From Nectonema munidae (Eukaryota; Nematomorpha; Nectonematoida; Nectonematidae): a stretch of DNA of 64,000 nt. Under the pieces are notes generated by a model that was not told where the DNA came from, ran no database searches, and saw only the letters and a list, made by a program, of their open reading frames with translations. Location: NCBI GenBank assembly GCA_030549495.1, contig JAUIRK010000461.1:372001-436000 (forward strand), in the 5' to 3' direction. Of this stretch, positions 1 through 13,600 are shown one piece after another. Each line of letters opens with the position of its first letter. Position 1 is the first letter of the stretch. Both the position numbers and the translations under genes were made by a program.

Positions 1-1689
1 TATTCTTCGAATATTTGCGATAATTAAGCACCAATCAAAAGGCAGAATACAGAAGAGGAAAAGCAACAAAAACGAGTGAACAAGCAAAAAAAATAGTTTG
101 CGCTGTATCTCTACAATTTACAGTTAAATCTCTCAATAACTTAAATAGATATGTCATATTAACTTTACAGAAATACTAAACTTTGATCCTCAAAACTGAA
201 TAAATATTTTTCTAAGCTGAAATAGATGAAGAATTTTAAAAAGATCAATGGCAAGGATGATATAGAATAAAGCAAATGAAGTGAAGGGATTGACGATGAA
301 GTCTTCAAAGGTGAAACTTTGAATACACAGAAAAAGCTTCACTATGGAGTTGCGGGAGAACAAATTTTTCATCTGACGACAAGATACTCAAAAATTCATA
401 CTAAACCTATGAATGGTGTATATGTTTAATGAGAGAACATGACGTTAAACAGATACTATTTGTGAAACTGTTCGTTCAAGATTAAGACTTTTTTCAAATT
501 ATTATTGCTAGATTTTTGAATAGTTCGAAATATACAAATTGAAAAGTGACATTTTGAGATTGAGACAGTGAAAAATTGAATTAAAAAAAGACACCAATTT
601 TATCTGATTTTTTCCTTTGACCCAATGAAATCTTTTTTTTAATATTTTAGAATCTTTCAATGATTATGGTTTGTTTATCCTAGATTTTTAATTCTGCACA
701 ACTTTTAAATCTAGTTCAATAAATGATTAAGATTATTCTATTTTTGAGTAAAATCAACAAATTTATACAATGTTTCCTTGAAGAAACTGATTAATTTTTC
801 GGTCACTATTCTTGTTTGGGATTAGCAATTACTTTTCAAAAATTCTGCATAACTGGGGCTAAAATTAGACAACATAATAATAATTATTATATTGTTAAGC
901 AATCATTAATTCCCAATTCAGATAAAAAGATAATTAATGGAAAAAAGGAATATGTACCACATAATAAACAAACCGGCTAAATTTTCTATTGATAGATTAC
1001 ATATTTATTTTTTAAACAGCGACAATAATTCTTGATCTAAGTAATCTAAATATGTGAATACCAGGGGCGCACATCTTTAAGATTTGGGATGGGGGAGGGG
1101 CGAAATTTTTTTTTATATTATAATTTTATAATTATATAATATTAATTAGATTTTAAATATTCATTCTAACGCTTAACCTTAAAACAAGAAAAGTAATATC
1201 GAAAATCTACTCAGAAGACAAACAAGTCTAATAAATACTATAAAGATATATAATTCAGAAAATTGAAAAAAATTCTTCTTTGAAGAATTGGTAAAAAAAA
1301 TATCGCTCTAAAAATATATTATATATTAGTTTTCTTTGGCCAAAATCGAAAGGAAATACACTTAGGTCGTTTCATCGATTTATTTCAAAATCCTTTGTAA
1401 AACTCGTTTGAAAAATGATAAGTTACAAACTACATATAAGAAGATACGCTATTCCTGAAAAACACAATTTAGTTTTATTTACTGGCTTGGCTAAAAATCT
1501 TTAAAATACGATAAGGGATGAACATAAAGCTGTTGATATCTAGTCGATTTTTAAGACAATTGCTGACGCGAATAGCCATGCATTTATTTTTGTTCGATTT
1601 CTAATAATGTACAAAAAACTGAAAACATAAAAATACAATTTAAATAATAACAAACATAATTCGAAGTTATAACAGTATCAAATTAATAC
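1..1689. other. MTR4 intron sequence, no exon seen
   Basis: No helicase exon (DEIH box region) was found on the minus strand. The stretch is AT-rich. At 1062 a solitary repeat end (CAGGGGCGCACATC, then a G-rich run and GGGCGAAATTT) matches the one at 46271, so it is a dispersed repeat with only one end recognisable. Confidence 0.55.
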
Positions 1690-4600
1690 TTCTGTGGTCA
1701 TAACCAAACATGGAGCATTAGGATTGATTGTAACATCACCTGTCATCAAGCCAACGTCTTTAAATTCCTCTAACATGGCACAGTACTTTTGATTGCTGAG
1801 AGCTTTGATTGGAGTCGTGTATATGACACGTTGCTTATCGCGTAGAGACATTGCTATTGCATACCTAAAAATGGCATTCATGATGAGTGAGTGAAGCGAT
1901 GCTGAGATGGAGTTGAAATATTGAAATAACTAACTCAGCCATGACAGTTTTGCCGGCAGAGGTATGAGCAGAAACTAAGAGACTCTGATAATTTTCTAAA
2001 ACGCGAATCGATTCTTTTTGAAAAGGATCTAAAGTAAAGGGATAAGTTTTAGCGGGAACTGGAGAACACTCTTTCAAGGCGACATATTCTTGATTAGGGG
2101 GCACAGCAACCTAAAAATAATTTAAATACATGCAAATGTCATTAAATTTCATGACGTCAACATTGATGAAACTTGGAGAATATTGATAAGTTGCAAAAAA
2201 AAGTTAAAAAATAAAAATAGCTACTGCAGTAAAGACGCCTAAACGCCTGACCGAAAAATTGCCAGTGGGAATATTCCCCATTGCAAAATTGCTATTGTGG
2301 GATAAGTGGAATGGAAAAAATTGTTGGGCAGAAAATTTTTTTCTCCGCTATTTTTCCACGGTTGTGGGAGTCGCGCTTTTTGAGAAAAAGTCGACGTCAT
2401 AATAATTATTGTGATTCCGACTTTAAAAACATCTAAATTCATAACACAATATAACAAAAAAATGTTTCAATTTATTTTTGTCATTTTTTAGTGTAAATCG
2501 AGTCCATTGAATAAAATGGTAGTATTTGTTTTTTGCAATATCGATATTTTTATCATTTTTTATTAGTCCAATTTTTGAGCAAACATTGCATTTTTTCGCA
2601 CATTCACCTACGTTTCCATCTTTTATGATTATAAATTTTTTTTATTTATTTCAGTAATTTTATTGAAAATGGCTAAAAAAAACACTCTAAACCAGTGCTT
2701 CTCAACGTGGGAGAGAATTTGAGGTTAGGCGTGTGGGTTTTGAGGTGGGCGGGGAAAAGTGGTTTCGAGGTGGGCTTAGGCCTTAGAGGTTTTGAAACGG
2801 GTTATGAGCGTTTTGTGATGGGGTATAATAGAGGGCTTTTTGTTGCATTTTTGTGTTTTAGACCATATGAAGTACATTTTTTGTGATTTTTAAGATTGTG
2901 AAGTTTATTGGCGATAAAGAAGAGGATAAAGCTTCTGAAAAGATAAAAAGGAAATTTATAGAACTGAATAAACCAAAAACATATAAATATAAACAATTGA
3001 GTGTACATTTTCAAAACTTTCATAAACTTAACAAATTTTATGCTTGATAATCACTTTAAATATACATTACTTTAAAAAAATCAAGTTTTCTACTTAGAGT
3101 AAAAAATGGGGACTTCGACATTTTAGTTAATCCAAAATTTAAACAAAAAAATATTTACAGCTTTGGCTTATTGACAATTCTGGTGTATTTAATAATAATC
3201 TGACATTATTTGAAAAATAAAGTTTTGTAAAGTTTGAACTTGGTAGAAACTTTTAAACAAAGTTATTTTTAAGTTTGTCGCTTGAAGCATTCTGATTGGT
3301 TGAAATTATTTATATGTTTTGTATGTATTTTTATATGGTGTAATAGAAAAATACACAGAAAAGATACAATTATTCTAAAAACTGACCACCATACCATATA
3401 ACACTATTAGCAACTAATCAGACCATATACAAAATACACACTACCAAGAATCCTATGTTTCGAGCGAAGCGAAAAACGACCACGGTACCGGCTAGTTTAG
3501 CAGAATGCGGTTTTAGCAGTGTAAATGATCTGGTCCTGAAAAAATAAAATTCTTTAGATATTAGCAAGCAAGGAGATTTAAGACTGAAGTTAACTCAATT
3601 TTTACCAAATATAAAATCTCTGCAACAAACGCCAAGCACAAGGATCTCACTAATTTTTCAATTAAATAAAGTTTTGATATAAAAAAGCATTTTGCAGATC
3701 CTCATTTTTCGAAGTGAACCAAAATAAACTTTGATTTTTTCAGAAATTTTTGTATTTGCTCATAACAATAAAAGGTTTATTTAATCACACGTCTTGATAA
3801 ATCCCTTTTTGTATCATAGCTACTAAGAAAAATCGAGCAAGTAATGCAGTTGTAGTGAATAAAGTTCTAGAAATTTTCATGAATAATATTTTTTATATAG
3901 GTGGGGCGCGAAGTTTTCGAGAGGCGTCTAGTGGGGCATGGACGTAAAAAGGTTGAGAAGCACTGCTCTAAACTATAAACTGATATATTTGTGTGGAATA
4001 TATTGGCCCAAAGCAAGCAAAATAAATTTTAAGTGCGACATAATATTAAATCGCATATGAATATTTTTGTGTGTAAATCAGAGGCCAGGATAAGATATCC
4101 GTTGCTCATGTAATCGATGGTTCTTGTAAGACAACTCTACAAGGATAAGTAGCCTCAAAATCAATATGGATAGGTGATGAATTGCCAATTCACTAAGTCA
4201 GCATAAAAATCGACATCTAATATTCCGATCACGATGATGACTGGAACAGAAAAAAGATATAAGCTTACAACAAAAGCTCCATTTTGCAGACTAAAGAGAA
4301 CTTGATCACCTAGTGAATGATATAAGACGTACTAAACAAGAGTTGGGTTGTTTGCATCAAAGTAAACAAATGAAATTTGTTGGCCACAAGCATAAGGAGT
4401 TTAAAGTATCAAGCATGACAGAAAAGATTTTCATGCTACAGGCTTTTTAAGTGTCCGCAAAGATCAGAATTAGTCTTAAAGTGTATACTCATTGACTCGT
4501 TAACAAAAGTCTCAAGACTGTTTATTTTGCTTCACAAGAACATATCAATCTTTAGTTACTATGTTAAACTAAAAGAAGTCCAAGTTAACATTTTTGCTTA

Positions 4601-7415
4601 ATCATATATAATGAGCATAGATGGGACTGATGCGTCAAATTCTAGACGTTCAGAATCCTACTGGGATTACATGTAACATATATTAAGCACTCTATGTGTA
4701 GCTAAAAGTAAATTGCTAGAAAAGGAATCTCCTCAAGTCTGTGTCCCAAAAATGTGAAGTACGGTTATCTTGCCTCTAGCAAAAACCTTCTCTCCCTCTT
4801 TCTCACTTCACATGGATCGTAGCCTCATATTAACAATTTATGCAGAAGCAGGTATACGTTCTTCCAAGTAAAAGTAGCTCTTGTTGGTGTGTTTTAGTAA
4901 AAATTAGTTAAACTTAAAAATACTCTTATAGATAAATTGATGTTCATCAAAATTTCATTTTAGAAAAAATGTTATCCTGAAGTTAATTTATTTCTGAATC
5001 CGCCCTTGAGACGTAATATCAATGAAGGTTTTTTTAGATGTAAACAAAAATACAAAAGTGTTGAAGACATAGAAAAAATAACGTCCATAAAAAACACTAA
5101 AATTTATAATGAGACAAAAAATTTGTCAAAATTTGTAGACCAGTGAATTGTTAATTCAATAAAATTAAAGAATGAACTTTTTTATTACACAAACAGCTTG
5201 TAAAGGACCAAAGCTCAGTTTATGGGTAGAAGAAATTAAACTAGAAAAAGAGAAATTAAAAGCATGATGATCATTAGTATTTTTATGTGTATGGTATTTC
5301 AAAATTTTTTATTTATGACATGTTTAAGTACTTGGAATGGGAGTTAAACCCTCAGAAGCACAGGCGTAGGGTGTGAGTGTGTGAGGGTGGTTGTCACTCT
5401 CTGTGAGTTTATGATTGTGTGTAACACTCACTCTATGCTTATGCATGTGCGTTTAAGATTTCCGATTTGTTTGTGTCCGTATATCTATAATCGGGAGTGT
5501 GGGTATCTGCCAGTCTGTCTATGATTTTATTTTTGTGTTCAAGTCTTGTCAGATTATGTCTATGTATGATAATACATAAGTATTGGTGTTTCAGTATGCA
5601 TATTAGTTCAATGGTATATTCTTTTAATTTATATTAACTTCATACATAGAAAAGGAAAAATTTTGTATGATTTACAAATTTTAAACATTTTCCTATTTGT
5701 ACTGCATATATAAGTGAATCATCTTGAAGAGCTGATCTACAATTTCTTCATCTTTTGGGGATACTGTTGTTCTGCACATTATAATAAAAAAGAGCGTTTC
5801 ACTTTAAATAATTACCTTTTTCAATAAAGTTTTTGATGTTTTAAGAAGAAACTGTTCAGTATTATAATGTTGGTTATCTGATTAATTTGTATGCAGAGTT
5901 ATTATTACAATAAATAATAAATGTTCTAATTAAGCGAATGGAGATTATATTGCATCATTTTTATGCATATGTATAACGAGACATGAGAATTAAATCAAAG
6001 GTTTCGCTACCAAAAAAAGGTCTGAAAAGTTAGGATAGGCAAAGGTTGGACTTGAAACTAAAGAAAATTTGAAGTTATTAATTTTTTCTAGAAATAAGAA
6101 GTCTTTATGACTATATTTAAATTTCCAATTTTATTTTCTAACAAGCATTTGTGACGAAGAAAATGAATACGTATTTTTTACCTGATGGAAGTTTGGTAAA
6201 ATAAATATTAAAAAACCTCATGTAGACAAGATGAATCTGTTGTTTCAATTTGATGCACATAGATATGGCTGAAGTTTTCGTTATTCCTAAAAATTTTGGA
6301 TTAAGATTAATACTCTAATGGTTACTAGGCATACAAAATGTCTGAATCTATATTATCTTCAATTTTATCTTCTTCTTCTTCTTCTTCCTCAGTATCTTGC
6401 ACTTCAATACATTCTTTTGATTTTTTCACACAATCTTGAGGAACAATTCTAGGGAAAAAAATTTTAAGTTTCAAAACGTATATTTTTATTGGCTTTAAAT
6501 GAGTTGATGTATTTCCCTATCATTAGATTATAAATAGTAGTGTAGTAATTATTTAACACACAAATGTACAACTATTAGATGATAAGTTGTGGCCAATGAA
6601 ATATATAGAAAAATAAAAATCACTTACAAATCTACTAGTGATGTAGAAATGAATCAGCACGGCACTGGGTTGATTGGCTTTTTTAATCAGTATCGCTAAA
6701 TTTTCCAGTTTGCAGATTTTTTGAGCCGAGCTTTTATATTTTTAATTAATTTGAATAAAAACAATTTTTTACTTATTCTATAACGCGAATCTAAAAGGCG
6801 CTTCATGTTAGCAAGTGCTTAATACTTAAGAAAATAATACTCAAATTGACTTGATTTTTTAAAGTTTCATAACCCCCACAATCTGACTTATTGTAGTCAT
6901 AAGTGACTTATTAAAGTTCGATTCCAGATCATGACTATCCTTACGATCTGTCCAGTTATGCAAGTTTATTCTTCCCTTGAATGCGATAACCACAACTTAA
7001 AAAATCATTAGAGGTTTTTCAATTACGTCCATTGAGATTGCAAGCCTAAAGGTGGTTAAGTTTATTGAATCATAAACCTCTTAGCGCCTCTACATTCTTC
7101 GTGTATATCAGTGAAGTTGAAATTCAAAACCTACATCTTCAAGAATCATAGCCATATTCTAGAAAACACATTTGAGAAGAATACCTATCCACTAAAAAAA
7201 AATCATACTCATTAATTCTACAAGGCAAGAATTCACTCATTTGCCTATAAAATATTGATCGGTTATAAAAAAACTAAGTAATCCAATTTGATTTTTAAAA
7301 GCTAGACGAGAGAAATATTTACAAAAAACTCTTACTTTTCATTTTTAATTTTTCTTTTTTCTTTAATTGGTATTTCAGTTTCTTGTTCAAATACTTCAAA
7401 AAGGTCTTCCTCCAT
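1690..7415 (-). CDS. MTREX: MTR4/MTREX exosome RNA helicase, N-terminal part (five exons, runs off window)
   Basis: Nuclear DExH helicase that feeds RNA to the exosome. Five exons on the minus strand: 7336-7415, 6335-6448, 6217-6286, 1935-2110 and 1690-1864. All junctions keep frame and have GT/AG ends, giving 205 codons. Exon 1 begins [10 protein letters not shown], matching the start of animal MTR4 (human MADAFGDELFSVFE). Exon 2 is acidic (seven Glu in a row). Exon 3 ends [11 protein letters not shown] and exon 4 starts VAVPPNQEY, like human VETVEGCTHE-VALPAEEDY. Exon 4 carries the Walker A motif SAHTSAGKT; exon 5 has [12 protein letters not shown] (motif Ia) and [11 protein letters not shown], ending at MTTE before a GTATTA donor. 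Introns are 887, 48, 4106 and 70 bp. The intron 3 donor after CLHE is GTTTTT, which is weak. The DEIH box and everything after it are not seen in 1-1689 and must lie outside the window. Confidence 0.93.
2693..3965 (+). mobile_element. hAT DNA transposon relic, ZBED5-like, with perfect 8-bp target duplication
   Basis: Ends are CAGTGCTTCTCAAC at the left and its complement GTTGAGAAGCACTG at the right. CTCTAAAC occurs directly outside both ends (2685-2692 and 3966-3973). A coding remnant near 3460-3700 on the plus strand reads [17 protein letters not shown], matching the transposase tail of the hAT at 38095. The rest of the transposase is lost. It sits in MTR4 intron 3. Confidence 0.9.
3974..6216. 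other. Rest of MTR4 intron 3
   Basis: No exon or full repeat is recognised. A GT-rich stretch at about 5360-5560 has many GTGTGNG and TGTGAG words and looks like a diverged simple repeat. Confidence 0.5.
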
Positions 7416-7614
7416 TTTATAAAATTGTAGTTAAAAATCAAGCTACGATAGAATTAAAATTTTGAAATATATTTTAATTTAATATAATATCGAAACTTTA
7501 AATATTAAAAACTAATAAATAATATTTATGGTAAATATAAATACCTTATTTTTTGATAAAACTTAAAAACTTTATACAAATTTGATTTTAGAACTCTTTT
7601 TTTCCAAATTTAAA
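7416..7614. promoter_or_regulatory. Shared bidirectional promoter region between MTR4 and MAGOH
   Basis: Only 199 bp separate the MTR4 start codon (7415, minus) from the MAGOH start codon (7615, plus). The stretch is AT-rich and has no convincing TATA box at a fixed position. Both 5' UTRs and the promoter must fit here unless upstream non-coding exons exist. Co-regulation is inferred from the arrangement only. Confidence 0.6.
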
Positions 7615-10600
7615 ATGGTCTCCGAGGATAATTTCTATATTCGTTATTATGTTGGTCACAAAGGAAAATTTGGACATGAATTTTTAGAATTCGAGTTCAG
7701 ACCTGATGGTAAAACGCTAAATTTTTTATTTAAATAAAATGAAATATTTATATTTAACTTCTTTTTCAGGGTTGATGAGATATGCTAACAATTCAAACTA
7801 CAAGAATGACACAATGATTAGAAAAGAAGTATTTTTTTTATTTGAATTTGGATATATACAGTTCGTTCTATATGTTTTGTTCCTACGGTTAAATATTTTC
7901 TGATATACTATGCTCATATTCAAAAATCAAAATTGATCCTATACTAAAATATGTTTTTAGCATTTTTCAAACATGATTCTACTAATTAATTTCAATGAAT
8001 CAATTGATAAATTGGATAAGGCGTTTTATTTTTATAAATTTAGTATGAAAGATATCTTTTGTTCTGTGTAAAACCTAGAAGTATCGACAGTTGATATTTT
8101 TAGTATTTCTAGATCTATCAAAGTTATTTTTTTTAACCCATTTACCCATGCATTGAATTCTGTGTTTTCTTGAATTCTTTAAAATTTTATAATTTCTACC
8201 CATTAACTAAGTAAGATATAATATTAGTAATATGGACTTATATTAATGGTTTCTTTAATATTTTAAAAGCCTGTCTTTTTCTAAAATATTTAAAACCCAC
8301 TAAATAATTGATTGCGAATCTGATGGGCTCACTTTTTTTTCTGAAAATCAATCAATTTGGTTGTGTCACTTATTTTTTTTTGAAAATCTATCAAATAAGC
8401 TTGATATATTTTAATTTAAAGTTTATTAGCTTTCCCAGGTGACTTAACGCCAAACATTTTAAAATAAATTTATCCATTCACAGTAAATCGATCATACTCA
8501 ATTTGATTCTTAAAATATTTTTGTTCCTCTAGATTTAAGTCGCGGTTACTGTTTACTTCTCTTTTGTGGTCAGATATTTTTTAATCATTTTTGAACAATT
8601 TTCGTCCTATTTAGCAAATCGGCCTTTCTATATTTCAGTATGACGGTATTTTTGCCTATCTATACATAAGTAAATGAGTATTACATTTCAATGTGGTTCA
8701 AATAACTTTTTTGCCGAATCTATAAAATAATTTTCTCTCTTGATATAATTATTGATTCTATCTATGTCATCAATAGGGATATGACCAAGTCCTTACTCAA
8801 TGCAACCTGAGTTTATGTTTGCTAAAAGCTCACAAAATTTAAATTTATAGATTCTATTTCTCATGAAATTCTTCAATAATAATCCTATATATTAGGGTGG
8901 GTCGAAATCAAACAAATTTGCAGTTGAAAATATGAAACATGTTTAATAGGTTCTATGTAAATTCCACCATGGTAAGTTGCATTACGGGGAATATTACCAT
9001 GACTTATTTGTTTGCATCAACTAAGCTTGAATGATAGGTTATACATACTTATATAGATATTTATTTATAAAAGAAGAAAAAACTATAAAAAGTTATATAA
9101 AATCAAATTTTTTCTCAATATTTTTCACTTCTTGCCTCGACTTTTTCTTTTGGATAATTAATCCATGTCTTGCTTGATGACCAAAAACTTTTACCTTTCT
9201 TTCCACTACTTGCGAATGGCAAGGATAATCAGGAAACTCCACAGGCTTTTCAACATCAAAGCACTCAAAATTTATATTTTGAAGTAAGGGTAGCATTGTC
9301 ATTTTTTTCTTTCCACTGAATCATTTCTAAATAGTTCTTTGCTTCAAAATTTATAATTATTTTCTTTTTATCACAACATCTCATTAAAGATGTGTGACTT
9401 ACAAGCTTAAGTTTATTCAGAGCTAGTGCTGCGATCAAAATGTTCTCAGGATGAGCAAAAAAACAATTGTTTATAAAACAGATCTGATTATATTTTGAGC
9501 AAGACTGTTAAGATTTTGATATAAATTTAACATATAGTAAAAAAAATTTCTCCATGTTTACATTTCCAATCTTTTTTTATTTTGAACCAGACTGGGGCAT
9601 AAAAATTGGAAATAAAAAACACAATTTTTTTAACTTTTCTGTGGGATTGTTTTGCTGATATAAAGTCTTAGAATGCGATTAGCAGTGGTCAACCATCTTG
9701 AATGATTTATCGATCCAGGTTCCAAATTTTGCAGAAATTCCCTTAATTTTTTATCTTCCTTTGCGTTTTGAATAGACAAATAAATTTCAAAAAAAAAATT
9801 TTTGATCATTATACAAAGAATCGAGAAAAAGGTGTTTTCTTTTTAAATTTTACCTTTCATCTTATCAAAACAAACAATCGGATTTGTTTTCGGATCAAAA
9901 TTCAAACTGTTAAATAAATCTCCTTTTGCAGATTTAGGACCAGAAGTAGGTCCATCTAAGTAGGTGTTGGCAAAGTGGTCGATATCGACCCCTGGTTGTC
10001 GATAAGATAGACAAACTTACCAAATTGTGCTATGCTTTTTTTACTTTATAGTAGTAATATATCTCCTTTTTCTTTTAAAACATAGCTTAGGACATTTTAT
10101 AGTATATGATATATGAAACCTTTTTGGTTTGTATTTTTTCTCTTAATTAATGTTTTTATGGAACATTTATATGTGGGGGTGGGACCGATGTGAAGACAAA
10201 TGTTCTATGAAGGGGTCGACGGGTAAAAAAGTTTGCCGATCCCTGATCTATTAAAATATATTTTTTTTTAAAAAAATCATTTGTGTTTAACATACAGACA
10301 AAATATTGTAAAGGTCTTTTCAATTTTTGTTCTAATTTATTAACGATGCCGTTATTTTTACCAATATTTGTTAGTGCCATCGCATAAAATAGCAACCAAA
10401 GAACGTTGAGAACAAATTACAGATAAAATTTCCTTGGTGAAGTTTTCGGATGAACAGGTTTTTGGCGATAAATGATCAATGTATTTTTGTTCTGGAAAAC
10501 TGACTAAAACATAATCCCTTCACCATTTAATTTAAAATCATTTTTTCTTTAATTAACGTATTATCAATCTTTTCATCAAATCTCAAACAAGTCATTTCAA

Positions 10601-13600
10601 AAAGAGATTCTTCATGTTGCCCAAACATATCTGATTCGCTTTTTTTTCTGAAAATGGTAGAATAGTCAGAATCGAGTTGACTACTCTGAAAGGATACATT
10701 ATGCTCTTTTTCAAGACTGTTATTCATATATCTTAAAGTACATAGTTTTCTTGTTTCGACTTTATCTAAATTTCCTATTTTAATTTTTCTTTCGGTGTTT
10801 TGATCAATCCAAAAATTCCATTCTTTTAGTGGATTTTTTTTAATCTTTTGAACATGTAGAAGTTTCTCTTGTTTTAACTTCCTTTGAAAAACAGTTGCAA
10901 GAGCAAATATCGAAAACCTTGTTAAAATTTTCTATGCTACTTTTATATTTCAATGTAGTTTTTTTCTTAGAAGGATATTTAAAAAGTCTGAAGATTTGCA
11001 ATAACTCTTTTTATTTTAACAAGCACACTTTGTTTTGTGATATACACTATTCATACTTTTATGTAAATTTGATCAGCTAAACATAAAATTGCGTTCACTT
11101 TATTTGAGTTAAATTCTTTTACTTTCAAATAATTATTTGCTAAAATTACACTTTTAAAAGTGCTATTTTTGCAAGTTCATGTGACATTCAAAAATCGAAT
11201 GAAAATACTTAGATCTTGTTTTGCAAATAAAAGCCATTTAAGTAAAAGACAAAACAAAATACATAAAAAAATTATTTGTATTAAATAAAAATAAATTTTT
11301 CATTTCATTAATATATAAAAACATTGTATTTAAAATTTTTTATTAACCCATTTACGGCCTATATTCCTATTTTGGAACATAAGTAATTTCATCTTTGTCT
11401 GCTTTATTCAATCACTTTGAGTATAAATCGTCTGCGTTTTTTTAGATATCGTCTGCTTTGCTTGGTCTTAAATGGGTTAATATAAATCGTCTGCGTTTTT
11501 TTAGATATCGTCTGCTTTGCTTGGCCTTAAATGGGTTAAAATTTAAAGTTGCAGATGTTTAATCAAAATTTTTGAAATTTTTATTCATTGCCTCTTTTTA
11601 TTGTCATGAACGAACAATTTTTTTATGTATTTAAAAAGAAAATTTTTTTTTGACCCGCTCTGCTTATATATTATAATATATATAATGAATAATTAATTCA
11701 GCCATAAAATTTTATAAAAATTGTAATATGATAAGCTAATCTAACTAAACCGAGGACTTTTGGCGCTCCTTAGTTTAACCCATTTAAGACCAAACAAAGC
11801 AGACGACTTTAGTAATTCCTAATTCCATGTAAAGTAGGAATTCGTCTGCGTTCCCTTTGAGAACATTGGTTGTAAATGGGTTAATTATTCATCCTTAGTT
11901 TATCCTTCCCTTCGTGTACTAACTAAAGAGCCACTTTGACCTCTATTGGTTTGCCTACAAATTTGTTATCAGCTTTCAGTGTGTACTTCATTTCTCCTAT
12001 ACTTTATATGGTGTATAATTTTGCTCTTTACACTAATCCTTCTTTGGTAGCTTTTCTATTGAAGAGAATCTCTGTTGATCCTGGCTTTTATTTATTGTTG
12101 TAGTATCAGCGTGTTCCTCATGAAAGCATTCATAATCCTCTTTTTAATTACAAAAAATTTTTCGCCTTCACCACCTAAAATACTTTTTTTTCACACCAAA
12201 CGAAAAAATGGTCAAATTCGATTCACATTTATAAAAAAATTACAAAGCTTTACATATTTGTATCTGTTATAGTTATGGTAACTATAACTTAGGGGTCTCT
12301 AAAGTGTTCGAAATCGACCTCCTGCAGTCGATGAGAGTTCTCTAAGGGTCGAAATGGGGTCTGCTATTGCTATTGAGAATTAATTGAACTTTCTACGCCC
12401 TAAGAGAAAAAAGGAGATATATTCTTATTAAAATTGAAATACATCTATGATCAAATGCTGACTACTCTGAGTATAAGGTGAGTTAGCCTTTGCCGCTGTA
12501 CGCATATTTGCGTGAGAACAACGCGGACACCTATACGGGCGCTTTCAAACAGTCTGAAAAAAGTAACTCTATTGTATAGGATTTTTATTTGTCAATTACG
12601 GTCACCTCTTTATTCAGACTACGGTCACTTTTCTGTAGCAGAAAATGGAGAAAATACCTTTTATATACGGTAATATGTTTATCGATCATTAGTCATAAGT
12701 TTACAAACGTTAGTCTTATGTTTTCAATCAATAGGCATGTTATGGTTTTCGAAAATGTTGTTTATTAAATCTTTCAATTCTTTTTCATTGTTTGCTCCTC
12801 CTCTATTAACTTTGCCTTTCCATATTGAAAAAACGTTTTCAATTGGATTTAAAAAAGGAGAGTAAGGTGGAAGATGAAATAATTTCATGTCTTTGGTAAC
12901 ATCAGACAACCCTTTATAGTGAGTGATGAATCCTTGCTTTATCAAGTATGAATATTGGATCCATGTTTTTTCAGCGCAGGACTTTTCATCTCAAGTAAAG
13001 TAGCTTTAAAAACTTCTCCATTAACTGTTGCATCGCAAATTTTGTAATACACCATTCCATTTTTGTTCATGGCTGCAACAACAAAGATATTTCTGTTTCT
13101 AGCGTTAGGAACAGCAACATACGGTAAACAACGTTTTTTTGTACAGTTTCTTCTTTCTGGTACCAAGACGATGTTTTTAATTCCATAATGAAAGGCTTTC
13201 AAACACCTATCAGTGGTGCTTGTACTTACCTGTAGTTTTAATTAATTCATTATTTTTTCTTGAAGCTTTGACAGAGTGAGTAATGGATTCTCATCAACCC
13301 CTGATTGAATAATCATTTTTTCTTATTTCATCTTTGATCTTCGACCACCTCGACGTTTTTGATTACCAATTTGTCCTGTTTTCTCCCATCGAGATACAAT
13401 TTTTGACACAGTAGGTTAATGCAAATCCAAATTTTTAGAAATACTCGTGATACATTATCTTTTACTCTTTCACGAGATTTTTAACTTCATTAGAAATTCG
13501 CTTATGACATTTAGATGCACACGAATTCATCAATGATTTTTTAGCAACGGCTTAGAGTTTCAAAAAACAAAATGAATGTCAAAGATCAAGTATGATAAAG

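Noticed and set aside
190-372. 60-codon minus-strand frame in the MTR4 intron
   Set aside because: Composition is like AT-rich intron DNA and it does not match the helicase residues expected after MTTE.
2695-2886. 63-codon plus frame
   Set aside because: It lies across the left end of the hAT at 2693 and does not match transposase; noncoding terminal DNA.
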